This document shows positions 1 through 5,015 of a stretch of 11,360 nt of DNA, one piece after another. How positions within the stretch are numbered: position 1 is the first letter of the stretch; every line of letters starts with the position of its first letter. The notes below the pieces were generated by a model. The model was not told where the DNA came from. It ran no database searches and worked only from the letters and a program-made list of their open reading frames with translations. The stretch is taken from positions 1 through 11,360 of the forward strand of contig JAHWIN010000024.1 of assembly GCA_019322475.1 (NCBI GenBank). The letters are read 5' to 3'. The position numbers and the translations under genes were made by a program. The DNA is from Candidatus Woesearchaeota archaeon. GTDB lineage: Archaea; Nanobdellota; Nanobdellia; Woesearchaeales; JACPBV01.

Positions 1-1
1 G

Positions 2-1711
2 AAAAAGATAGAGCTTTTAGCCCCCGCAGGAAGCATGGCCTGCCTTAAAGCGGCAGTAAGCAAAGGCGCAGATTCAGTTTATCTTGGGATGAAAAGGTTC
101 AGCGCAAGGGGCTTTGCAGCTAACTTCACCGGCAATTTTCTGAAAGAAGCTGCAAGGATATGCAGGTCTAACGGTGTAAAGCTGTATCTTGCTATGAACA
201 CCTTAGTTAAAAATGATGAGCTGGATGGCTTCTTCAGGCAGCTTTCATTTGCTTATTCAGCAGGCATAGACAGTGTCATAATCCAGGAGATATCCTTCCT
301 GGACATTATAAAGAGGAGCTATCCAGGCTTGGATGTCCACATATCCACCCAGGCAGGGGTTATGAACACAGCCCACGCAGGGCTGCTGGAAAAGGCGGAC
401 AGGATAACCCTTGCCAGGGAGCTGAGAAAAGACGAGATATCTTCGATAAGAAAAAAGTTTTCAAAAGAGCTGGAGATATTCTGCCATGGTGCTTTGTGTG
501 CATCAGTGTCCGGCCAGTGCCTCTTTTCAAGCTTTTTAGGTGGAAGGAGCGGCAACCGGGGAAGATGTGCACAGCCATGCAGGAAAAGGTACAATGGACG
601 TTATCTCATCTCAGCAAAAGAGCTGTGCCTTATAGAAAAGATTCCTGATATCATCAGTACAGGGATAGATGCAGTAAAGATTGAAGGAAGGATGAGATCC
701 CCTTATTATGTTGCTTCAGCAACAGCAGCATACAGGAAAGCTATAGACAGCTTTTACAGGGGAAAGTTCGTGGTCCCAAAAAAGGAGCTTGATGATCTTA
801 AGGGCTCTTTCAGCAGGCAGTTCACCCAGGGCAGTTTCAGCAATTCAAGAGGCATCTTCAACATGGAAACTGCATCAGGGATAAAAGAACAGCATAAAAA
901 AGAATTTTACAGGGTCAATTCAGGAAGGCCGGTGATAAGCAGGAAGGATGTTAAGCTAAGGTTGCCCCAGGTAGCTAAAAGGGAGGTTACTGGCCCCCAG
1001 CTGTCAGTAAGGGCATACAGCAAAAAAGATGCCTATGAAGCCTGTTCAAATGGGGCAGATATAGTATACTTCGATATCTTTGATCCTTCCTTTGAGAGCC
1101 TTAAGGAAAGCCTGAACTGCAGGCTTTTTGGGGCAGCGCCCAGGCTGCTTATGGACCGGGGGATTGATGACATGATAAGCGCAGTAGATGAAAAAAAGCC
1201 TGACGGGATCCTGGCAGGAAACCCGGGACTTCTCTCCTCACGCCTCAACTTGCCGCTGCATCTTGACTATAGCATAAACTGCTTCAATGACCTCGATCTA
1301 AGCTATCTCTTGGGCCTTGGGGCAGTCCCTGTAATCTCTCCTGAACTTAGCATAAAAAGCCTGGCTAGGTTCATAAATAAGGATTTCATAGCCCTGGTGC
1401 ATGGAAAGCTAAGGCTTATGGAATTAAGGCATAAGCTGGAAGAGGGCATTATAAAAGACGGGCAGGGAGGCTCATTTAAGATAAGCAGGGCATATGGCGG
1501 AGTAGAGGTAATAAATGGAAAAGAGCTTGGCCTCTTGGGAAAAAGCTCTCAGCTCAGGGACAAAGGGATAAGAAATTTCTTTATAGATACAGAAAAAGGC
1601 GTAGGCAATATAACCGCCTTATACAGGGATATTCTTGATGGCAGGAAGATAGACGATTCCAGGATAAGGGACAATTACACCCTTGGATGGGCCTATAGGG
1701 GAGTTTCCTGA
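2..1711 (+). CDS. U32-family protein (TrhP/RlhA-like RNA hydroxylase candidate), 5' end cut by window
   Basis: The reading frame is open from base 2 and begins KKIELLAPAGS, the usual N-terminus of U32 'peptidases', so the first in-frame ATG at 35 is internal and probably only the start Met lies outside the window. About 569 residues are visible. Around residues 158-193 is the U32 signature: EIFCHGALC, then GQC seven residues on, then GRSGNRGRCAQPCR. These clustered cysteines match the family's iron-sulfur ligands. Despite the name, characterised relatives are not proteases: TrhP hydroxylates the wobble uridine of tRNAs and RlhA hydroxylates a 23S rRNA cytidine, both using prephenate. UbiU/UbiV act in quinone synthesis. 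The GRSGNRGRCAQPCR stretch favours the TrhP/RlhA branch, and the second half (about residues 310-569) would be the C-terminal extension of the long forms. The exact RNA substrate is not determinable. It converges with the GTPase gene, 40 bp away. Confidence 0.88.
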   Translation, partial: KKIELLAPAGSMACLKAAVSKGADSVYLGMKRFSARGFAANFTGNFLKEAARICRSNGVKLYLAMNTLVKNDELDGFFRQLSFAYSAGIDSVIIQEISFLDIIKRSYPGLDVHISTQAGVMNTAHAGLLEKADRITLARELRKDEISSIRKKFSKELEIFCHGALCASVSGQCLFSSFLGGRSGNRGRCAQPCRKRYNGRYLISAKELCLIEKIPDIISTGIDAVKIEGRMRSPYYVASATAAYRKAIDSFYRGKFVVPKKELDDLKGSFSRQFTQGSFSNSRGIFNMETASGIKEQHKKEFYRVNSGRPVISRKDVKLRLPQVAKREVTGPQLSVRAYSKKDAYEACSNGADIVYFDIFDPSFESLKESLNCRLFGAAPRLLMDRGIDDMISAVDEKKPDGILAGNPGLLSSRLNLPLHLDYSINCFNDLDLSYLLGLGAVPVISPELSIKSLARFINKDFIALVHGKLRLMELRHKLEEGIIKDGQGGSFKISRAYGGVEVINGKELGLLGKSSQLRDKGIRNFFIDTEKGVGNITALYRDILDGRKIDDSRIRDNYTLGWAYRGVS

Positions 1712-1751
1712 CATATCTTGTATATCCTGATGTTAAGATGATGTGCATCTC

Positions 1752-2951
1752 TCATTTATTCGATACTATCTCTACAATATCCCCATGCTTCAGCTTATGC
1801 TCTTTTCCTACAGTCATCTTTGTCTTTACATCTATAGCCCTTATGAAATTGTCTCCAAAATCAGTATGCAGCCTGTAGGCAAAATCAAGGGCAGTGGTAT
1901 CTTTTGGCATAAGAAAGCAGTCAGGCAGCACATTTCCCTTCTGGTCCTCCAGCTTATTTACCCCTCCCGGGAAGACAGCCATATATCCTAAAAGGTCAAA
2001 TACAGACCCATCAAGTACCTCCTGAACCCCTGTGCCTCCAAACTTATCAAGTATCTCTCTTTTTATGAAATCAAGGGCGTTCTTTTGTTTCTCTGATATC
2101 TTGCCCTCTTCTTTAATCTCAAAGCCATTTTCACCGGGAACATAAGAGATGAGCTCATGCTTTGCAGCCTCCCTCAGTGCAAGCTCGCTTTCTGCGCTGC
2201 ATCTTACTAATGCATGGTCAGGAAAATCCTTTTCGATCCTCTGGAAATTCTCCTCAGCCCCTTTGACATCTATCTTGTTGCAGGCAATTATCATGGGCTT
2301 TGTCCTTTTCCTTATCTCAGAGCCAAGCTTGAAAAGGTCATCCTCGTTCCATTCTAAGATCCCCTTCTCTTTAAGCCCCGAGTTTTCCACAACCTCCTCG
2401 ACAAGCTCTTCAGTTACGCCTAATCCTACAAGATGCCTTGCTATTGCCTTATGCACCTTGTCATGCGTCTGCTGCACGGTCCTTGAGAACTTGTCCCACC
2501 CTTTCTTTATCAGCCTCAATATCCAGTAGTCCAGCTCTTCTTCCAGGAATCTTATGTCTTTGGCAGGATCATGGCTTCCTGGCTCGACAGGCTCACCTTT
2601 GTCATTTGTAGATCCTGATATGTCTACAACATGTATAAGTGCATCTGCCTGCCTTAGGTCATCCAGGAACTGGTTTCCCATGCCCTTGCCTTCATGGGCC
2701 CCAGGCACTAGTCCTGCAACATCTATAATCTGTACAGGGACAAACCGCTTCCCATCAATGACAAACCCTTCTCTGGGATTGCTTACCTTGCCGAATTGCC
2801 TGGCAGCATCCTCAACCTTTACATACCCCACTCCTGAGTTGGGCTTTATAGTAGCGAAAGGATAGTTCGCTATCTCTACTTCTGCCAACGTAGCCGCCTT
2901 GAAGAACGTTGATTTTCCGACATTAGCCTTTCCCACAACACCTATGATCAT
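1752..2951 (-). CDS. Archaeal YchF/OLA1-like (Obg-superfamily) GTPase with C-terminal TGS domain
   Basis: 399 residues. The G1 P-loop GKANVGKS is at residues 7-14, a switch I-like NYPFATIKPNSG at 29-40, G3 DVAGLVPGAHEGKG at 77-90, G4 NKID at 225-228 and a G5-like CSAE at 251-254. Residues 325-399 form a TGS domain (ALDFAYRLHTDFGDNF and KHGDIVEIV). The domain order and YPFATI motif place it in the Obg/YchF group, whose members associate with ribosomes or translation factors. Bacterial YchF and eukaryotic OLA1 have a G4 that relaxes specificity to ATP, whereas this NKID predicts ordinary GTP specificity, as in archaeal paralogues. The start ATG follows a GGTGA Shine-Dalgarno 4-5 nt upstream, and a TATA-like box lies about 30 bp upstream. 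It is a single gene, divergent from the structured element beside it. The role in the cell (ribosome quality or assembly) is inferred from the family only. Confidence 0.9.
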   Translation of the reverse strand: MIIGVVGKANVGKSTFFKAATLAEVEIANYPFATIKPNSGVGYVKVEDAARQFGKVSNPREGFVIDGKRFVPVQIIDVAGLVPGAHEGKGMGNQFLDDLRQADALIHVVDISGSTNDKGEPVEPGSHDPAKDIRFLEEELDYWILRLIKKGWDKFSRTVQQTHDKVHKAIARHLVGLGVTEELVEEVVENSGLKEKGILEWNEDDLFKLGSEIRKRTKPMIIACNKIDVKGAEENFQRIEKDFPDHALVRCSAESELALREAAKHELISYVPGENGFEIKEEGKISEKQKNALDFIKREILDKFGGTGVQEVLDGSVFDLLGYMAVFPGGVNKLEDQKGNVLPDCFLMPKDTTALDFAYRLHTDFGDNFIRAIDVKTKMTVGKEHKLKHGDIVEIVSNK

Positions 2952-2978
2952 GATTTCACCAAAAGCCAGGTAAACCTA

Positions 2979-2991
2979 TTTTTATTTAAAT
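2979..2991. promoter_or_regulatory. TATA-like element, possibly bidirectional
   Basis: TTTATTTAAAT (2981-2991, with the palindromic ATTTAAAT at 2984-2991) can be read on both strands. On the + strand it sits about 25 bp before the start of the terminal stem of the candidate RNA (about 3006). On the - strand it sits about 25 bp before position 2960, just upstream of the GTPase Shine-Dalgarno. It may serve one or both transcripts. This is pattern and spacing only. Confidence 0.45.
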
Positions 2992-3005
2992 CATTTGTTT
3001 TTTAG

Positions 3006-3271
3006 GACTTCATCCATAAAATGAAGGTTGCCATCAATTTTGCGAACGATGAATCAATTAAAACGATTACAGCGGAGGATTGACAGGTAATTGGTTGTGC
3101 ACCTCCTCCTTAAGTTGGGGCGGGACACTTCAATCAGTCCTGCTCCTTAAGGGGAGGATTGAAGTATTTAGCCTTTGGCTAAATACTTTGCCTAAGGGAG
3201 GGGCCGCCCTTTGGATAATAACAGCTCAGAGCGAGCCGATGGCAACCCCAAAGGATTTTATGGATGAAGCC
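3006..3271 (+). ncRNA. Candidate structured non-coding RNA, unidentified, about 266 nt
   Basis: Nested, non-crossing helices can be drawn by eye. A terminal stem pairs 3008-3022 (CTTCATCCATAAAAT) perfectly with 3255-3269. After a 3/7-nt internal loop it continues as GGTTGCCATC (3026-3035) with 3238-3247. Inside are five branches: 3052-3059 with 3089-3096; 3102-3114 with 3146-3157 (one bulge) enclosing 3120-3126 with 3137-3143; a perfect 12-bp hairpin 3162-3173/3177-3188 with a TTT loop; 3191-3198/3207-3214 (one mismatch); and 3224-3227/3233-3236. A TATA-like box lies about 25 bp upstream and a T6 run follows. Paired ends and multiple branches resemble RNase P or SRP RNA, but I do not see the RNase P CR-I GGAGGAAAGTC or ACAGAA motifs, nor the SRP GGAAGG/AGCAG loop. 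The strand is inferred from the promoter and T run. The alternative is a MITE-like element. Confidence 0.55.
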
Positions 3272-3280
3272 GTTTTTTAG
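3272..3280 (+). terminator. Oligo-T terminator candidate after the structured RNA
   Basis: T6 (3273-3278) comes immediately after the 3' strand of the long terminal stem. Archaeal RNA polymerase can terminate at oligo-T runs. The same 9-mer also occurs left of the element, so the role is not certain. Confidence 0.4.
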
Positions 3281-3313
3281 AGAATCTTCTTTTTGAAATA
3301 AACAATAGAAACC

Positions 3314-3325
3314 TTTATATAAATA
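3314..3325 (+). promoter_or_regulatory. TATA box of the 3347 gene
   Basis: TTTATATAAATA, preceded by the purine-rich GAAACC in the position of a BRE. Its centre is about 27 bp before the ATG at 3347, so transcription should begin at or within a few bases of the start codon. Confidence 0.75.
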
Positions 3326-3346
3326 CTTTTACAGTAATTTAAACTA

Positions 3347-3961
3347 ATGACAAATATACCAATCCCTCAGACAAAGGTAAAATACAAGGACATCTTCCAT
3401 CTTAAGAACCTTTATGTTATGATGCATGAGTATCTTGTTGAAGAGAAGTGGTTCGGCAAAGGGGGCCCTGGAGGGGAATATGCAAGCCCTGTGCATAGCA
3501 ACATAGAAACCCTCTATCTTGAAAAATTCTGTCAGAAAGGGATCCATTCAGGGGGAAAAGAGATGTGGATATACTGGCGCGTTTTTAAGAAGCCCGAAGG
3601 CAAATACTCAGGCTATATAAGGTATAAGTTAAACATAGATTTTCATGGCGTGCATGTTCAGGACAGGGAGATAATGCACCAGGGAAAAAAGCTAAAGGTG
3701 CAGTGGGGAGAGATGGAAATATTCTTTAACGGAACGGTCCAGACAGATTACAACGAGAAATGGAAAAATCATTGGTTCCTGAAGCATATCCAGAGCGCCT
3801 ATGAATCAAGGATACTCTCTCAGGACATTGAAAAGCACGAAAAGCTGCTTTGGAGAGAAGTCTATAGGCTTACAGGGGTCGTAAAGCGCTACCTTGACAT
3901 GCGCGTGTTTATACCGACGCCAGAGCCCTTCACACCGAAATTATACGGCATGGAAGCATAA
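3347..3961 (+). CDS. Uncharacterised 204-residue protein, probably leaderless
   Basis: I do not recognise a named family. The product is soluble-looking, with no signal peptide or membrane segment, and is rich in aromatic residues and lysine (for example KEMWIYWRVF at 71-80 and NEKWKNHWFLKH at 136-147). The layout suggests an N-terminal helical part (about 15-35), a middle region of alternating hydrophobic strands (about 70-130) and a C-terminal helical region (about 140-185), ending in a Pro-rich tail (IPTPEPFTPKLYG). No catalytic signature is apparent. The ATG is supported by a strong TATA box whose expected transcript start coincides with it. There is no Shine-Dalgarno before it, so leaderless translation is likely. 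A T6 run follows the stop. It resembles, from memory only, small conserved proteins restricted to DPANN archaea. It lies 67-75 bp downstream of the candidate RNA, and any link to it is untested. Confidence 0.75.
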   Translation: MTNIPIPQTKVKYKDIFHLKNLYVMMHEYLVEEKWFGKGGPGGEYASPVHSNIETLYLEKFCQKGIHSGGKEMWIYWRVFKKPEGKYSGYIRYKLNIDFHGVHVQDREIMHQGKKLKVQWGEMEIFFNGTVQTDYNEKWKNHWFLKHIQSAYESRILSQDIEKHEKLLWREVYRLTGVVKRYLDMRVFIPTPEPFTPKLYGMEA

Positions 3962-3962
3962 G

Positions 3963-3968
3963 TTTTTT
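3963..3968 (+). terminator. T6 terminator candidate
   Basis: A TTTTTT run begins two bases after the TAA of the preceding gene and is followed by an AT-rich stretch that holds the next promoter. There is no stem-loop, which fits archaeal oligo-T termination. Confidence 0.4.
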
Positions 3969-3984
3969 AAATAGCCACAATTTC

Positions 3985-3993
3985 TTTTTAATC
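3985..3993 (+). promoter_or_regulatory. TATA-like box of tRNA-Thr (and adk)
   Basis: TTTTTAATC is centred about 25 bp before the first base of the tRNA at 4013. No other promoter is visible between the tRNA and adk, so it probably drives both. Confidence 0.5.
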
Positions 3994-4012
3994 ATATTTT
4001 ATCATTATTGAT

Positions 4013-4085
4013 GCCTCCGTAGCATAGTAGCCATTGCGTCTGACTTGTAATCAGAAGGTCGGGAGTGCAAATCTCCCCGGGGGCT
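4013..4085 (+). tRNA. tRNA-Thr (anticodon UGU) with atypical D- and T-loops
   Basis: The acceptor stem GCCTCCG (4013-4019) pairs with CGGGGGC (4078-4084) with one G-U. The anticodon stem TCTGA/TCAGA encloses CTTGTAA, giving anticodon TGT at 4046-4048. The T stem is GGGAG/CTCCC. Base 73 is T, as usual for archaeal tRNA-Thr, and CCA is not encoded. Oddities: the T-loop is TGCAAAT, with G where the nearly universal U55 belongs; the D-loop AGTAGCCA lacks the G18-G19 pair; and the D-stem has a T-T mismatch at its inner end. The elbow contact of a normal tRNA would therefore be weak or rewired. It could be a working divergent tRNA or a decaying copy. The intact acceptor, anticodon arm and promoter favour function. 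Confidence 0.88.
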
Positions 4086-4097
4086 TTTCAGTATAAG

Positions 4098-4103
4098 GGT
4101 GAT
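4098..4103 (+). promoter_or_regulatory. Shine-Dalgarno of adk
   Basis: GGTGAT lies 3 nt before the ATG at 4107 and 12 nt after the end of tRNA-Thr. It fixes the adk start at 4107 rather than at the in-frame ATG at 4065, which lies inside the tRNA. Confidence 0.7.
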
Positions 4104-4106
4104 ACA

Positions 4107-4736
4107 ATGAATCTTATCTTTTTAGGCCCCCCAGGGGCAGGAAAGGGGACGATAGCCCAGCACATAGTAGATGATTTTGGGATTGTCCAGATATCGACAG
4201 GGGATCTTCTAAGGGCTGCTGTCAGGGAAGAAACAAAATTAGGTATGGAAGCAAAAGGCTACATGGACTCCGGAAAGCTGGTTCCTGATGATCTTGTCAT
4301 AGGTATGCTGAAAGAAAGGATATCAAAGGATGACTGCAGCAAAGGCTTCATATTAGACGGCTTTCCAAGGACAATACATCAGGCAGATGCTCTTTCCTCC
4401 TCCAGCGTGAAGATAGACAAGGTGATAAACTTTAGCGTTGATGACGAGCTTATAATCCACAGGATAACCGGCAGGAGGACATCAAGATCGACAGGAAAGA
4501 TATACAACATCCACCCTGACTGCGAGCCTAACCCTCCGAAAGGCCACCCTGAAGAAGACCTTTTACAGAGGGATGATGACAGGGAGGATGTAGTAAGAAA
4601 AAGGTTAGTCCAGTACAGGGAGCAGACAGAGCCCCTGATCAGCTATTATAAGGAAAAAGGGCTGCTTGTGGATATTGATGCTTCCCAGAAGCTTGACAGG
4701 ATTGTTAAGGACGTCAAAAAAGCATCAAGTCAATAG
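4107..4736 (+). CDS. adk: Adenylate kinase (bacterial/eukaryotic long type, LID without zinc site)
   Basis: 209 residues. It catalyses ATP + AMP = 2 ADP in the cytosol. The P-loop GPPGAGKGT is at residues 7-15, followed by QISTGDLLRAAV (28-39) of the AMP-binding part, GFILDGFPRT (80-89), and a LID domain from GRRTSRSTG (122-130) to LLQRDDDRE (152-160). The second half ends with the usual RKRL...YREQTEPLISYY pattern. The LID is of the long class, but the four zinc cysteines of Gram-positive-type enzymes are absent (TSRSTG replaces a CxxC) and only one Cys (139) remains. So it is a metal-free LID. It is not the compact archaeal AdkA type, which suggests ancient transfer or DPANN-type inheritance. 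It begins 21 nt after tRNA-Thr and probably shares its transcript, and its stop abuts the next tRNA promoter. The AMP it consumes is a product of the PPDK encoded nearby. Confidence 0.95.
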   Translation: MNLIFLGPPGAGKGTIAQHIVDDFGIVQISTGDLLRAAVREETKLGMEAKGYMDSGKLVPDDLVIGMLKERISKDDCSKGFILDGFPRTIHQADALSSSSVKIDKVINFSVDDELIIHRITGRRTSRSTGKIYNIHPDCEPNPPKGHPEEDLLQRDDDREDVVRKRLVQYREQTEPLISYYKEKGLLVDIDASQKLDRIVKDVKKASSQ

Positions 4737-4737
4737 A

Positions 4738-4746
4738 TTTATAAAT
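4738..4746 (+). promoter_or_regulatory. TATA box of tRNA-Arg
   Basis: TTTATAAAT begins one base after the adk stop codon, with its centre 28 bp before the tRNA at 4770. Confidence 0.7.
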
Positions 4747-4769
4747 CATCATTTATTCTTAGCCAACAT

Positions 4770-4873
4770 GCGCCCCTAGCTCAGCTTGGATAGAGCGACT
4801 GAATATCCCCTTAAGGATATGCCGCTAAAGCCTCCTAAGCTGTAGGTCCGGAGTTCGAATCTTCGGGGGCGCG
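4770..4873 (+). tRNA. tRNA-Arg (anticodon CCU) interrupted by an intron
   Basis: The acceptor stem GCGCCCC (4770-4776) pairs perfectly with GGGGCGC (4866-4872). The D stem is GCTC/GAGC with a normal GG in the loop. The T arm is CGGAG-TTCGAAT-CTTCG with one G-T pair. The 104-nt gene has no ordinary anticodon arm until 29 nt (4800-4828) are removed. Joining 4799 to 4829 then gives a perfect stem ACAGC/GCTGT around the loop CTCCTAA, with anticodon CCT at 4834-4836. The mature length is 75 nt. Discriminator G73 fits arginine. CCA is not encoded. The unspliced alternative stem AAAGC/GCTGT has a mismatch and does not join the D arm at the right distance. It has its own TATA box and a T6 run after it. 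Confidence 0.82.
4800..4828 (+). other. Predicted archaeal tRNA intron at non-canonical position 28/29
   Basis: 29 nt, containing a 6-bp hairpin ATATCC (4803-4808) with GGATAT (4815-4820). Its removal is the only cut that restores a fully paired anticodon stem. The site lies in the 5' strand of that stem rather than at the usual 37/38. I could not draw a strict bulge-helix-bulge (3-4-3) motif around both junctions, so the motif would be relaxed or the exact ends off by a base. Confidence 0.6.
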
Positions 4874-4874
4874 C

Positions 4875-4880
4875 TTTTTT
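4875..4880 (+). terminator. T6 terminator of tRNA-Arg
   Basis: A T6 run starts two bases after the discriminator base of the tRNA. Confidence 0.55.
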
Positions 4881-4887
4881 ATATTCT

Positions 4888-5011
4888 ATTTATAGCCCCT
4901 AATACTTTTTATCTTTCATCCCATAGAGGGCTATCGCGAACAAAGTGAGCGATAGTCCAAGGGGGTGTATCGGGCGGAGCCCTTACGTGTGAATCTTCCT
5001 GGTCACGTTTT
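4888..5011. ncRNA. Hairpin cluster between tRNA-Arg and serA; small RNA or REP-like element candidate
   Basis: GGGCTATCGC (4928-4937) pairs with GCGATAGTCC (4949-4958) with one G-U. It is followed by GGGC/GCCC (4972-4975/4979-4982), or alternatively AAGGG (4959-4963) with CCCTT (4980-4984), and by ACGTG (4985-4989) with CACGT (5004-5008). The last arm runs into TTTT (5008-5011). On the + strand, ATTTATAG at 4888-4895 would place a transcript start near 4917, giving an RNA of about 90 nt. The loop text GCGAACAAAGTGAGC is of a kind often seen in dispersed palindromic repeats. No T run follows the main hairpin on the - strand, so it does not look like a serA terminator. Confidence 0.35.
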
Positions 5012-5015
5012 CCCT

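Larger units (their letters stand above)
2997..3280. repeat. 9-bp direct repeats bracketing the structured element
   Basis: The 9-mer GTTTTTTAG occurs at 2997-3005 and again at 3272-3280, two bases outside the ends of a long inverted repeat (3008-3022 with 3255-3269). A direct repeat outside inverted termini is the layout of a non-autonomous transposon (MITE-like). However, six of the nine bases are a T run, and the right copy can equally be a transcription terminator, so this may be coincidence. Confidence 0.3.

Noticed and set aside
35..1711. U32 gene starting at the ATG at 35
   Set aside because: The frame is open upstream and encodes the conserved KKIELLAPAGS N-terminus, so this Met is internal.
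3006..3271. RNase P RNA or SRP RNA
   Set aside because: Length and paired ends fit, but I found no GGAGGAAAGTC / ACAGAA pair for RNase P and no GGAAGG...AGCAG helix-8 motif for SRP on either strand. Kept as unidentified; a covariance-model search could overturn this.
3006..3271. Retron msr-msd RNA
   Set aside because: Paired ends and hairpins resemble one, but no reverse transcriptase is encoded within the window; the adjacent 204-residue protein has no RT motifs.
3080..3280. 66-codon ORF across the structured element
   Set aside because: It runs through several inverted repeats, has no start signals or recognisable protein, and its stop falls in the T-run repeat. It is a by-product of the element.
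4065..4106. Upstream start for adk
   Set aside because: It lies inside the tRNA-Thr gene; the family N-terminus MNLIFLGPPGAGKGT and a Shine-Dalgarno put the start at 4107.
4770..4873. Class II tRNA (Leu/Ser) with a long variable arm
   Set aside because: The extra bases lie before, not after, a good anticodon loop (CTCCTAA). The variable loop before the T stem is an ordinary AGGTC.
4928..4958. Hairpin as rho-independent terminator of serA
   Set aside because: No T run follows it on the - strand, and archaea rarely use stem-loop terminators.
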